This document shows, piece after piece, positions 44,528 to 55,196 of a stretch of DNA of 64,000 bases. The stretch's first letter is position 1. Each line of letters begins with the position of its first letter. A model generated the notes under the pieces. The model saw nothing but the letters and a program-made list of their open reading frames with translations, did no database searches and was not told where the DNA came from. Source of the stretch: Muscardinus avellanarius (Eukaryota; Chordata; Mammalia; Rodentia; Gliridae); contig OY726569.1 in assembly GCA_963383645.1 (NCBI GenBank), forward strand, positions 26,490,554-26,554,553, given 5' to 3'. The translations under genes were made by a program, and so were the position numbers.

Positions 44528-44758
44528 GCCGGGCGTGGTGGCGCATGCTTGTAATCCCCGCTCTTGGGAGGCTGAGACAGAAGGATCTCACGGGTTCGAA
44601 GCCAGCCTTAGCTACTTAGTGAGGTTCTCAGCAACTTAGTGAGACCCTCTTTCCAAATGAAATATAAAATAGGTCTGGGAGTATAGCCCGGAGGTAGAAA
44701 GCCCCTGGGTACCATCCCCAGTACCACCACCACCAAAAAAAAAAAAAAAAAAAAAAAA
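44528..44758 (+). mobile_element. B1-dID SINE, type B, with TSD
   Basis: ATAGAGGCCACAA at 44,515-44,527 and 44,759-44,771; A-tail of about 24. Confidence 0.93.
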
Positions 44759-45118
44759 ATAGAGGCCACAATTGCGGCAGGATGTTCACGCTGAAGGTTA
44801 TATCCACAACTGAATATAATAATGTATTACATATTTTTGTCAACAGTATATTCTTGAAAATAATTTGGAAGGGCTTATCTGTGACAACCATGGAAAAGAA
44901 ACGAATTAAAATACGATTCTAGTCTCACCCGCCTGCCATCCTGCGTGCCACCAGATATCTGATCTTAAGATAGGTTTTCAACTGATTTGGGAATGAAATC
45001 ATTAGAAAAAATTTAATTACTTCCATTAGTTTCATGCCTTAAAAATTTTGAGCTTTATCACATGAATACTGACATATAAAAGATTTTTAGATATAAATAT
45101 TAATTCCAATATAAATAA

Positions 45119-45331
45119 TGTATTTTTTGTGTTATTGGGGATTGAATCCAGGGGCATTCTACCTCTGAGCGACACTCGCAGCCCTATTTTTCTATCCTCT
45201 ATTTTGAAATAGGGTCTCACTAAGTTGCAGAGGGCCTCTCTAAGTAGCTGAGGCTGTCTAAAAACCATGATCCTGCTGTCTCAACCTCCCAAGTACTGGG
45301 ATTACAAGTGTGTACCACTATGCCTGGTTAA
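45119..45331 (-). mobile_element. B1-dID SINE
   Basis: GTTATTGGGGATTGAATCC tail; CACTATGCCTGG head. Confidence 0.85.
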
Positions 45332-45450
45332 GTAGTGTATATATTACTCAGAATGATACTAATACTTACTTAGGAGAAATTGGCAGAAGTGGCAAAAATA
45401 TGAAAATTGATACTACAAAGAGCTGGTTTCACATTCTGACTGCCTCTTAC

Positions 45451-46405
45451 TGAAGGGTCCGAGAATCACCCACCAACCTAAATAACGAAGAACTCTCAAG
45501 AGATGTAAAGTACAAGCAGGGTTTATTGTGCTGCAGCTCTGTCCCGGCAAGCCAGGGGTCGAGACCAAGACTCTAACCACCTACTACCCTTCAGGGAGTT
45601 GTGGGCTGCCAGAGAGTTGCCCTGGCCTAGCCGCAGTCCCTTAAGCAGGTGAGGGGGTATGGTCGAGGTTCGACTCCCAGCTCACTGAAGGCTCTTAATT
45701 TATAGCCCGAAGAGGGAGTGGTTCCATACGTCAGGGCCCGCCAAAAGTAGGATACATCCAATCAATTAAACATGTAAACAGGTGCAACCAATAATTTTGA
45801 AAGCAAGCATACACACACTTGAATCACAGCAAATGGTTTCAAAGAGCTGCCTCTCTACGTCATTGCCCGCCAAGAGTCTGCTTATCTCCCTTATGCGGGG
45901 TATGCACCGGTTCGCTAGGGCTGCCTCTGGCTAGCAGATGTTTCCTAGTAGATAAAGCAGTTACAGGCTTCTTAGAACAAAGAACTTGTAAAAATATTTT
46001 TGCCTTCTATAGCATTTCTACATATTTCAAAAGCATTTTAAACTCTAAAGGCAACTCTTAACATTTTTTAAACACCAAACATATCTAAAACAAAAGACTA
46101 TCTCCGGGCATACTCCAGACCTATGCGTAAGCAGTTTACAGAAGCCAAAACTTGAGCAGATCATTAGTAAAAATAGGAACTTGCCAGCTAACTAAATTCT
46201 TACAAGTTACTACATTCTACATTCAACTATCTTAATTTTCTAACATCACTCTTAACATTATTCTATCTTAATCCTAACTCTGTATACTAATATCTTATTC
46301 TATATCTTAATTTTACATCCTACTTTCTTAATCCTAATAGGGGAGAAGGCTTCTCTAACTAAATTCTCATGCTGGAGGGGAAACTCTTCTTACAGCATTC
46401 CTACA
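45451..46405 (-). mobile_element. Solo LTR of an endogenous retrovirus
   Basis: 955 bp read on the minus strand from TGTAGGAATG (high end) to GACCCTTCA (low end), with the 4-base duplication TTAC outside both ends (45,447-45,450 and 46,406-46,409). On that strand a TATA-like TATAAA (plus 45,699-45,704) is followed about 175 bases on by AATAAA (plus 45,522-45,527), the usual U3-R order. The U3 carries runs of a CTTAAT-like motif (46,200-46,350). A 4-bp duplication and TG...CA ends fit a gammaretrovirus-like (class I) origin. No internal viral genes are present. Confidence 0.8.
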
Positions 46406-46421
46406 TTACTAATGGAGTGAT

Positions 46422-46422
<1 letters not shown>

Positions 46423-46461
<39 letters not shown>

Positions 46462-46670
46462 CACATGTGTGTGTGTGTTGCTGATTGAGTCCAGAGGCAT
46501 TTTACCTTCAAGCTACATTCTCTAGCCAGATTTTATTTCTTTTTTGGAAATAGTCTCCCTTGGTTGATGAGAGTCTCACTACTTGCTGAGGCTGTCCTTG
46601 AACCTGCATTCCTCCTGTCTCAGCCTCCTAAATACTGGAATTACAGTTATGTACCAGCATGCCGGGCTGA
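46423..46670 (-). mobile_element. (TG)n and B1-dID SINE
   Basis: TG/CG tract 46,423-46,478, then a diverged minus-strand copy ending CAGCATGCCGGGC. Confidence 0.8.
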
Positions 46671-46875
46671 TGGAATGATTTTAAGAAATCTGCTTAAATT
46701 CTTCAAGCTTTCTTTCTCTCAGTGAAAATTGAGACTAGTAATATGTATTTCATAGGATTTCTATGAAGATGAATGGATTAGACTATGTGTATGTAGTTGA
46801 TACATGTAACGAAATCTATCAAAATAAACTCATTTAGTTAAATAATTAACTATTCACTAAACATATATGTCTATT

Positions 46876-46950
46876 TTGGTGCTGGAGGTTGAACCTCTGT
46901 CCATGTGTATGCTCAGCGTGCACCTCTACTGAACTCCATCCCCAAACCCT
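46876..46950 (-). mobile_element. ID element, diverged
   Basis: GGTGCTGGAGGTTGAACC and CTCCATCCCCAAACCC. Confidence 0.6.
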
Positions 46951-47244
46951 AAATATATATCTTGCTCTTTAGTTAGTAGCTCTCTAAAAAAAATGACATT
47001 TCTAGGAGGGTTTACATTATGGAAAGCTGATGAATACCATCGAATATTGTGGTGAGAAACTTATACTAATTTCCTCATTTCAGTATCTTACTGAACTTAG
47101 TAAGGACTCTTGACAATGAGGCTGGAAATGAGGTGTGGGCAGATCTCCTGACTGTGGCTGGGCCATAAAGTCTAGCTATAGTCAAACTGTCTGAGTTCTA
47201 GCCTGACTCCCATAAACGTCTGATTTTAAACAATTTATTTTACC

Positions 47245-47455
47245 TTTTTTTTTTGATGGTACTGGGGGTAGAACCCAGAGGCTTTCTACCTCCGGGCTAT
47301 ACTCCCAGACCTATTTTATATATTTTTTGGAAACAGGGTCTCACTAAGTTGCTGAGAGCCTCACTAAGTAGCTGAGGTTGGCTTCCAACCTGTGCGATCC
47401 TCCTGTCTCAGCCTCCCAAGCGCGGGTATTACAAGCATGCGCCACCACGCTGGCT
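47245..47455 (-). mobile_element. B1-dID SINE, type B
   Basis: TTTCTACCTCCGGGCTATACTCCCAG; head CACCACGCTGGC. Confidence 0.87.
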
Positions 47456-48070
47456 TTATTTTACCTTTTTGCTCTGAGTATCTTTACATATGTAATCAGG
47501 GACTTATATTAGTTGTTATCACTTAGCAGAATTAAATATGCCAAACTTCAACTTTGAATTCAATTTCACATTTCTATGAGCATTCTTTTATATGAAAGTC
47601 ACATTGGGATCTATTATTCCATGAATTACTATCACTCTTACTTTAGTAGCTTGCAGATATATCTGTTCTCTTTTCAGTTTTTCAGACCTCTTGGATAACA
47701 CTCCAGGAAAGGGAAAAAGTCTGTCCCTTCCAAAGCTGCAGCTTCCTCACCCTTGACATCGTCTTTCGGTGCCAGTGGACCAAGGGACGTTGGGAAACGA
47801 GGTCTCATCTCCTGGGAAAATTCATGTAATATATCTATAGTAGCTGGGCCTTTTCTCATCCAAATTAAAATGTCCCTTAGGACAGATAACCTCTCTTAGG
47901 AGGAAACAGAAGGCAGTCAGAGTGGCACTATCTCTGGGCTGTGACTGATATGCCGAGAAGAACCTGACGAGGCATGAACAGCAAGCCCTTTGCTTCAGAG
48001 CACCCTGGAGGGAGTGAAGGCAGCAAAGCAGGGCCTGGACCTGAGAGAGGTTTGACAAGGTTTTAAGTTG
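47456..48070. other. Unassigned DNA
   Basis: No repeats; two minus-strand frames of 61 and 78 codons without family features. Confidence 0.4.
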
Positions 48071-48075
48071 AGTTG

Positions 48076-48140
48076 TGATAGCTGGGTGCAGTGCTCAGAG
48101 GTAATGCCCTTGGGTTCAATTCCCAGTGCCCAAACAAACA
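48076..48140 (+). mobile_element. ID-like scrap
   Basis: GCTGGGTGCAGTGCTCAGAGG and GGGTTCAATTCCCAGTGCC. Confidence 0.6.
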
Positions 48141-48376
48141 AACTGGTGCTTTAAAGTAAACTTTGTGAAAACTGCAGATCTTTTTGAAAAATACTTCACC
48201 AAGTAGAATTGATATTAAGAGAAACTGGGAAAATTCATGTGGAATTCAAAATTGTTAAGAAACATTTCAGAACTATACCTAAATACACATTGAATCTCCT
48301 TCTAAATTCTTTGTTAAAAGAAGGTTCTACATTTTTATGGTGGATCTTCATTCTCTCTTGGGACCTTCTTCTATCT

Positions 48377-48561
48377 TTTTTTTTTTTTTTTTTGGTACCA
48401 GGGATGGAACCCAGGGGCATTCTACCTCTGAGCTACACCCTCAGCCCTATTTTTATTATTTATTTCAAAACAGGGTCTCACTGAGTTGCAAAGGGCCTCA
48501 CTAGGTAGCTGAGGATGTCCACAAGCCATGATCCTCTTGTCTCAGCCTGCCGAATGCACAC
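48377..48561 (-). mobile_element. B1-dID SINE, head partly missing
   Basis: Poly-T of 18, ACCAGGGATGGAACCC tail, body to CAGCCTGCCGAATGC. Confidence 0.82.
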
Positions 48562-48677
48562 ACGTCCTCTGTCATTTATTGCTTCATCCATTGGCTTCTT
48601 CAATTCTATTCCCACAGAACCAATCCCATTGGCCTATATGTGCCTAGAGCTTTCCTGTAATTAAAAAATTCTTGGTC

Positions 48678-48843
48678 CTGGGCTGAGACAGGAGGATCGC
48701 ACAGGTTTGAAGCCAGCCTCAGCTACTTAGTGAGGCTCTCAGCAACTTAGTGAGACCCTGTTTCCAAATAAAATATAAAATAGGTCTGGGAGTATAGCCT
48801 GGAGGTAGAAAGCCTCTGGGTTCCACCCCCAGTGCCAAAAAAT
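48678..48843 (+). mobile_element. 5'-truncated type B SINE with TSD
   Basis: Starts inside the body at GGCTGAGACAGGAGG. TTCTTGGTCCTG and TTTTTGGTCCTG flank it, so the truncation happened on insertion. Confidence 0.85.
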
Positions 48844-49479
48844 ATATTTTTTTGGTCCTGTTGCCTGACTAGCTACTATCTTATTTCTTCTTTGTTTCAC
48901 CCACAGATTATTGTTTCTAAAAACTGACTCTTCTTGCAATTGGGCATTCACTATTGTCTTGTGGAACTTATTCCCTTGAAGGGCAGGAGGGACCCCATGA
49001 TGACCAGCTCAGAAAGCCTTTCCTTTTAAAATAATAGCCTTATTGGCGTGTAACTGTCATGAAGTACACTGAAAATATTTAAAAAGTACAGTTCAATGAA
49101 TACTGGGTTATGGGTGCTAAAGCAAGGAGGCCGTGTTAGCATGAGTAACATGGGTTAATAAGAACAAGGCAATGAGAAGAGACAAAAGGGAAACAAGGAG
49201 AGGCTTTGAAATTTCAGATGAAGAAATGAGAGGGCATCATGTTTTTCTAACAACAATTAAATTAAACTAATAATTCGTCTTTTTCTAGACTTGTCTTTAG
49301 GTGGAGAGATTCCTGTAATTTCTGTTGGTAGCACAATGAACCAGGAGACTAGACAAGTTGTGTGACTGTGAGCATCTTCATTCTGTGCTGCGTAGTGGGT
49401 GGTCTACAGTAGGTCAACTTTAAGACTTCTTCTAGTTCCAGCTTTCTTAGACGATAAGAACTGATTATATTAAACCACA
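48844..49479. other. Unassigned DNA
   Basis: Possibly a diverged MIR near 49,350-49,400 (CAAGTTGTGTGACTGTGAG); otherwise nothing recognised. Confidence 0.35.
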
Positions 49480-49696
49480 TTTTTTTTTTTTTTTTTTGCA
49501 GGTCTGGTAGTGGAACCCAGGGCCATTCTACCTTTGAGCTACACTCTCTGCCCTATTTTTTAATTCTTTATTTTGAACCGGGTCTCACTGAGTTGCAGAG
49601 GGCCTCACTAAGTAGCTGAGGCTGTCCGTGAACCGCAATCCTCCGGTCTCAGCCTCCCAAATGCTGGGATTACAAGCGTGCGCCACCATGCCCGGC
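49480..49696 (-). mobile_element. B1-dID SINE, type A
   Basis: Poly-T of about 19, GCAGGTCTGGTAGTGGAACCC tail, CACCATGCCCGGC head; AAACC(A/G)(C/T)AT at both flanks. Confidence 0.88.
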
Positions 49697-50980
49697 TAAA
49701 CCGTATTTCTAATTGAGCATAAGACAACAGACCAATCCAGCTGGAAATGAAAAGAATTAGTGAGTTGTATGGACTAACTAACCACACAGGACCCTGGTGA
49801 AGTAAGTAGCTGACTATTAAAAGTGTCCCCTGTACACTTTTCTTTTTCTTAAGAAAGCTGGGCTCAAAGGAATAGGGGTAACATGGTACTTATTTGCTCC
49901 TGCTTTTCTAGGTCAAATGATACTCCAGAGGCAAGATGTTTGTAAATGAAACACACGCAAAGTTCTGGGAAGAAGAAAGCCTAGAGTTTGGTAACTTTAG
50001 ATAATTTCAGATCAATGGGGACTGCCTCTTAAGATGACCCAGAGGAAAACACAACTTTTTAATTAATCTCTGGTGTCATCCTGGCCCAAGCCAACATGAC
50101 AGATAAGACAGAGGATGCCTCTAATGACTCGTTATAACTCTTATTCTCACTGATCACGCTCTGGTCTCTAGGTGCTTCTTTGGGGCCAGAAGTATAATTA
50201 ACAGAGGGAGCTGACTTCCCCAGAAGACCTTATTAAAACTGCTGTGGTTACAAGGTGATTAATTTATGTAAATGAATGAATGTGGCTAGTGAACCAAGCT
50301 ATGTACACGGAGCTTATCCAGGAAGCAGAGAATCACAAAATCTGGTCACACTCAGGAGAAAACAGTTGTCTTCAAAGGTTAATGCTGGAAAAAGAGGAAA
50401 AAGGAACTCTGCAATCCTTGCTTTGATTTCAGAAACGCTAGACACAAAACAACAGAAAATAAGATCTTTGTAGAATTTTTGTATGTTGCTTTAGAACAGA
50501 TTCCTGGAGCAACAGTAAAAGTGCCTTGCCATGAAGGGAGGCTCATCGGCCCAAGAGGCCCTGCTAAACTACCATTGTCCACCTGGTGGGATCTCAGAGG
50601 CAGGGTGCTTTGTGAAAAGACAGGAGGGAGAGGTGAGCTAGCTACAGATTTGAAATCGTTATGAATACTGTAAACAAATATAGATATTGAAAGTCAAGAA
50701 GAGAGGAAGATTTTGTGTGAAAAGGATAAGTTTGATTTGGACTTGTTTAAAGATAGGGTGTCTTGAGTAAAGAAAGTTGAATTTGTCTGTTAGGAAGTCC
50801 TTGGTGTCCTCTGCACTCCTGACTTAGTAGGTATGTTAGAATTAGGGCCATCATGACATTTTTATGTGAATTACAGTTAATTGTAGTGTGTTTGCAGTTC
50901 ACTGATTTTTGTGAGACAAAGTTGCTTTATTTACTAGAAAATAGTAAATAGAAAATAGTTATTTGCTATTATTTACTAGA
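49697..50980. other. Longest repeat-free stretch, no gene recognised
   Basis: Almost 1.3 kb between SINEs 1.5-2.7 kb upstream of TRAV4. Frames of 60-67 codons overlap on both strands and carry no V-domain, OR or other motif. Confidence 0.45.
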
Positions 50981-50993
50981 AAATTAAAATGGA

Positions 50994-51198
50994 GCGGGAC
51001 ATGGTAGCACATGTCTGTAATCCTAGTACTTGGAAGGCTGAGACAAGGAGGAGCCCAAGTTTGTAGCCAGTCTTAGCAACTTAGTGAGGTTCTCAGCAAC
51101 TTAGTGATACCTTGTTTCAAAGTAAAAATAAAATAGGGCTGGGGATGTAGCTCAGAGGAACAATGCCCCTGGGTTAAATCTTTAATACTACAAAAAAT
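50994..51198 (+). mobile_element. B1-dID SINE with TSD
   Basis: AAAATTAAAATGGAG / AAAATTGAAATGGAG flank the copy. Confidence 0.87.
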
Positions 51199-51284
51199 TG
51201 AAATGGAGATGTAAATCTATGGGGCTGAGCAGTGCACACCTGTGTGACTGTATGTAAAGCCATGTCAGGTTAGATATTTGTTTA

Positions 51285-51435
51285 AAGGTGTAGGGCTATA
51301 ACTCGGTGATAGAACATATTTTTAGCATGTGGGAACCCTGAGCTCAATACCCAGTACCATAAATAATTAAATAATAAATAACATAACATTACATAAATAA
51401 CATAACATTACATAAATAACATAACATTACATAAA
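51285..51435 (+). mobile_element. ID element with tandem tail
   Basis: ID-like 51,285-51,360 (GGGCTATAACTCGGTGATAG), then about three copies of a ~19-base ATAACATAACATTACATAA unit to 51,435. Confidence 0.7.
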
Positions 51436-51665
51436 AATGATACATTTTTTGAAGAATAGAAAAATTCACTCTAGCTACTTTAATTATATAATACATTATT
51501 GTTATCTATGATCCCTCTGCTATTCCACTGAAGATCAGAACTTATTTCTCCTACAGTAACTTTGTACCAGTGGACCAACCTCTCCTCCTCCACTACTCTC
51601 AGTTCCCCTCCTAGTCTCTGCTAATCGCTGCTCTGCTCCCAACTCCTATGAGATCCACCTTTCAA
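51436..51665 (-). mobile_element. Old L1 3'UTR fragment
   Basis: AATACATTATTGTTATCTATGATC and AACTTTGTACCAGTGGACCAACC follow antisense L1 3'UTR text, as at 31,530-31,620. Confidence 0.65.
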
Positions 51666-52199
51666 GACCCCACAAGGGGGCAGAGCTGAGGTTTGGGTGT
51701 GGGTCTGACTGAGCTGGAGCCTCTTTTTGGTCTCCTCACTTGGAGCGAGGTGCGGGTTTGGGTGAGATGACGCCACCCCGAGCATCCCGCCCTAGCTGGC
51801 CAGTGAGGTCTAGAGCGTGGTCTGCTTCTCTGATTTGTAAAATGGGGTCTGAGCAGCAGATGATAGATGTGGCCTTAGTGGGATCATAAAAACACCCCAG
51901 AGTGTCACGGGAGAGAATGCCCCGTTCTCACCACCTCATCTGCTCTTTTTTGGGAAGGAATCAGGGTTCCCTGGTTTATCTTGGCTACACAGGGGTCAGT
52001 AAGGCATTTCAGGACAGGAAGTGCCAGGTGAGGAAGGTTATTTCAGAGCCACAAGTCCACGTGTTCCAGACAAGGACAGCAGATGACCTCCCTCGGAGGC
52101 AGACCAAGGAAAAGTGTGGAGCTACCTCTCATATGCTTGCTTTATTCAGACCAAATCCCTACGGGGTTAGACCTCAGAAAAAGACCAAAATGAAATTTG
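51666..52199. other. Distal region upstream of TRAV4
   Basis: Fairly GC-rich and repeat-poor except for a MIR-like scrap (GATTTGTAAAATGGGG, 51,834). It could hold V-promoter elements; a 116-codon frame at 51,902-52,252 looks accidental. Confidence 0.35.
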
Positions 52200-52412
52200 G
52201 TAGCGGGCAGTTTTTGCCCCTTGCTCTTCTTGGGGTTTCAGCTGAACTTTGAGGAGAGGCTGTCTCTGAGCCGCTGCAGCCCTGCGATTGGCTGCTGCCT
52301 GGAGGTGGGTGCTGAGAGGGGTCCCGTGGGGCTTCCTTCCTGCTTCCTGTCCTAGCTCCAGCTCAGACTCAGCAAAGGAGCCTCGAACCTGGGCCCCGTT
52401 TATGCTGGAAAA
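52200..52412 (+). promoter_or_regulatory. Proximal upstream region of TRAV4
   Basis: Repeat-free DNA directly before the TRAV4 ATG, with an inverted CCAAT box (ATTGG, 52,287-52,291) about 125 bases upstream and no clear TATA. V-alpha promoters are generally compact and many lack TATA. The role is inferred from position. Confidence 0.45.
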
Positions 52413-53390
52413 ATGAAGAAGGTGGCAAGAGTGACTGTGTTCCTGATCCTGGGTGAGTGATTTTGGACTAAGAGGAGGTTGGATCTGGGCTGAGGAGGTG
52501 GGACAGGGATCTGCAATCAATTGGTCTTCATCCAGGGTGTGGAGGGAGAACTTTGGGGCCCTGTTACTTTGGCAGCTCTTAGGCTTTTATGTGAAGTGTG
52601 ACTCAGGTGGTGTAGATGGTCTGGGTTACTGGTCTCTTGGGTCCATCCTGGAAGGGAGAGAGTATACCTCACCTCTGTACATGGGGTCCTGGGGTTCCCC
52701 AGAATAAATGTAAATAATACTTTTAACCAGGCATGGTGGCACATGCCTGTAATCCCTGTACTTAGGAGGCTAAGACAGGAGGATCATAGGTGAGGATCAG
52801 CAAGAGGTGAGACTCTCATCAACCCAGTGAGACCCTGTTTCAAGATTAAAAAAAAATAGGGTTGAGGGTGTAGCTTGGAGGTAGAATGCTCCTGGGTTCA
52901 ATCCCAAGTAATACACCCAAACAAAATAAAGGAAAAAGAGCATTTTTGGTCCTGAAACATAAGTAAGAAGTATGGTATGTGTGTACAGTAGGGATGTAGG
53001 GTACAGGTGCGTTTAGTGTGAGAGAGAACCGTGGGGAAGCTGAGTGGAGCTTTGTAATTCACCTTGTACCAGGTCAGGCATCAGGATTGTGTTTACTCCT
53101 GCAGGTACATTAAGTCTTGCTAAGACCATGCAGCCTGCATCCACGAACTCCTACGAAGGACAGGAAGTGAACTTGTCCTGCAGCCATGCTGGCATTACTA
53201 CCAGTGAGAACATCTTCTGGTACCGACAGGTCCCGGGCCAGGGACCACGCTTTGTTATTCAAGGATATAAGACAAATGTGTCAAATGAAGTGGCATCTCT
53301 GTTTATCCCTGTTGACAGAAAGTCCAGCACCCTGCGCCTGCACCGGGTTGCCCTGAGTGACGCGGCTGTGTACTACTGCCTCGTGGTGAC
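52413..53390 (+). CDS. TRAV4: T-cell receptor alpha variable segment, TRAV4 orthologue
   Basis: Germline V segment that rearranges to a J-alpha segment to form the alpha-chain variable domain binding peptide-MHC. Exon 1 (leader, 52,413-52,452) encodes [13 protein letters not shown] plus one base and ends at a GTGAGT donor. The intron is 652 bp and carries a SINE. Exon 2 (53,105-53,390) follows a CTCCTGCAG acceptor and continues [11 protein letters not shown]-domain landmarks: first Cys in NLSCSH, Trp in FWYRQ, framework-3 DRKSSTL, and the second Cys in DAAVYYC, followed by the CDR3 stub LVV. Two N-glycosylation sequons are visible (NLS, NVS). [12 protein letters not shown] and NEVASLFIP are shared with recalled human TRAV4. 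No stop or frameshift is seen, so it looks functional. A short upstream ATG at 52,402 reads only four codons. The long frame starting at 53,044 is intron plus V exon. Confidence 0.94.
52728..52928 (+). mobile_element. B1-dID SINE in the TRAV4 intron
   Basis: Starts with a 7SL-like head (CCAGGCATGGTGGCACATGC) and ends with an ID-like tail (GGTTCAATCCC). It accounts for about 200 of the 652 intron bases and does not touch either splice site. Confidence 0.85.
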
Positions 53391-53429
53391 CACGGTGAGG
53401 CGGCTGGGCCTGCACCTGTGCACTATCCC
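53391..53429 (+). promoter_or_regulatory. 23-bp-spacer V(D)J recombination signal of TRAV4
   Basis: The heptamer CACGGTG at 53,391-53,397 follows the V exon directly (one change from consensus CACAGTG; the first three bases CAC are intact). A 23-base spacer puts the nonamer at 53,421-53,429 (CACTATCCC), which matches the A-rich consensus ACAAAAACC poorly. A 22-base spacer (GCACTATCC) fits slightly better. The heptamer position agrees with V-J joining after the CDR3 stub. Confidence 0.75.
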
Positions 53430-53924
53430 TCTGACGGGGAGTCGCAGGCGGGAGCCCAGAAGCAGGAGTCTCTAAAATTTTATTTTGTTCTCTTTTTCAT
53501 TTTCAGAAGGTGCTAACAAATTCATGTATTCTTAGAGCATTTATTTATTTTAAATAGATCTTTAATTTACATGGCCTAAAAAAAAATAAAAGGCACACAG
53601 TGCAATGTTTTTACTCCACTATCGTCCCTAAGCACTCAGTTATTCAAAATGGGGTAATCTGTGGTATTTATGCTACTGCTGCTTAGCTGGCTGGCACCCC
53701 TTGGTTTGCGTGTATAGACACATACATCTGCACACACAGACACACAGTGTGCACACTGCACACACTTCATATCCATGCCACACACAATGTAGACAATATG
53801 AACAATTTAGCCTGTCCGGTTATTATTTATTGTTCCACAGATGCTGAACATTTCTATGGGCATGTTCAAATGTCTGTAAACTGGCTTCCCTGTGTCCCTT
53901 GAGTTATTTCTCTCCTTCTATCTT

Positions 53925-53925
<1 letters not shown>
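53430..53925. other. TRAV4 downstream flank
   Basis: AT-rich DNA with CA-rich segments at 53,720-53,790. CACAGTG occurs at 53,606 and 53,746 but without a V exon before it. Confidence 0.4.

Positions 53926-53929
<4 letters not shown>

Positions 53930-53961
<32 letters not shown>
53930..53961. repeat. (CT)n microsatellite
   Basis: 16 CT units. Confidence 0.92.
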
Positions 53962-53964
<3 letters not shown>

Positions 53965-54249
53965 TTTGCTCCACTGCCCTTTTCTAGATGTTATGTAAAG
54001 GAGAAGAGAGATGATGATAGAAGAGGGAAGGGAGAGAGCCTTCTGTTTCTGATTGGTGTTATAGATTATCACTGTAATATCACAATCAGAAACAGATTTC
54101 AGGCAGGCCATTGTTACTTTTCAGAGTTGAAGCATCTGTTGCTGAAATCTTACTAGTGCTCTTGTGGCTACATCCTTTTTTTTTTTTTTTTTTTTTGCAG
54201 GAGATTATCTCTGTATATTTGATGATTTTTTAAAAAATTAAGGCTGATA

Positions 54250-54448
54250 CCCAGGCATGGTGGCACATGCTTGTAATCGCCGTGCTTGGGAGGCGGAGAC
54301 AGGAGGATCACGCAGGTTTGAAGCCAGCCGTGCTGGCTTAAGAGACCCTGTTTCCAAATAAAATATAAAAAATACATCTGGGAGTGTAGCCCAGAGGTAG
54401 AAAGGGTTCCATCCCCAGTACAAAAAAAAAAAAAAAAAAAAAAAAAAA
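54250..54448 (+). mobile_element. Type C SINE with TSD
   Basis: AAATTAAGGCTGATA before the head and after an A-tail of about 27; CAGCCGTGCTGGCTTAAG core. Confidence 0.92.
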
Positions 54449-54462
54449 TTAAGGCTGATAGA

Positions 54463-55196
54463 GCTAGACCACTGGATGACAGTGTTTCTATGTAGCTCGA
54501 CTTAGAGTTTGGTGGGGGAGTAGTATTGTGGATATATAAATGAGGAAAATTCACAGCTCATTAGACATGCACCTCTCTATTATGTAGATCATAATACTGT
54601 CTTCCAGCACTAACACAAGGTTAAAAAATCACACCAAAGGCTCTGCACATAATTAGTACTCAATATCAGATGAACATTATATACATTCTACATTGTCATT
54701 TCTGTATAATGAGGTTATTATAAACCTAACCTATCTACCCTCCAAAATTGTTTTGAGAGTGCCAGACTGGGTTCAGACTTCTTAAATCAAATATAACCTA
54801 TGTAAAATATAAGAACTATCTGGGGAGATAAAACTCTTGGCCTATGACAAAAAAAAAAAAAAAGAAAAAGAAAAAGAAAAAACCAAAACCAAAACCAAAA
54901 CCAAAAAACAACAATAATCAGCTGTTTCTCCGTAGAATGATCACATGGCTTTTGCTTTTTCTTTTTGGCCAAAAGATCCCCAGAGTGAGGTCTTTAAGGT
55001 TCAAAAGATAATGACTAGTGATTCTGGACTCCCACTCTCTTCCAAGGCAGTTGGCATAAATAAATGATTATAAAGCATTTGGAGCTTTGTATAATTGCAG
55101 AGACTTGAATAAATTTTGGTCTGAGTGTCCAGAAAGCACCCTTTTCTTATTTAGTGATAACTGAAGATAAAGATCAATGATAAATAAATAACATAT
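54463..55196. other. Unassigned DNA
   Basis: A-rich tract with AAACC repeats at 54,849-54,908; no gene. Confidence 0.45.

Noticed and set aside
51376..51435. CRISPR-like direct repeats
   Set aside because: Three short AT-rich tandem units with no spacers, in a mammalian genome, next to an ID element tail.
51902..52252. 116-codon frame just upstream of TRAV4
   Set aside because: Ends 160 bases before the TRAV4 leader, lacks any motif, and overlaps the expected V promoter.
53044..53475. 143-codon frame taken as a gene
   Set aside because: It mixes intron, V exon and recombination-signal sequence. The true coding part is 53,105-53,390 joined to the leader at 52,413-52,452.
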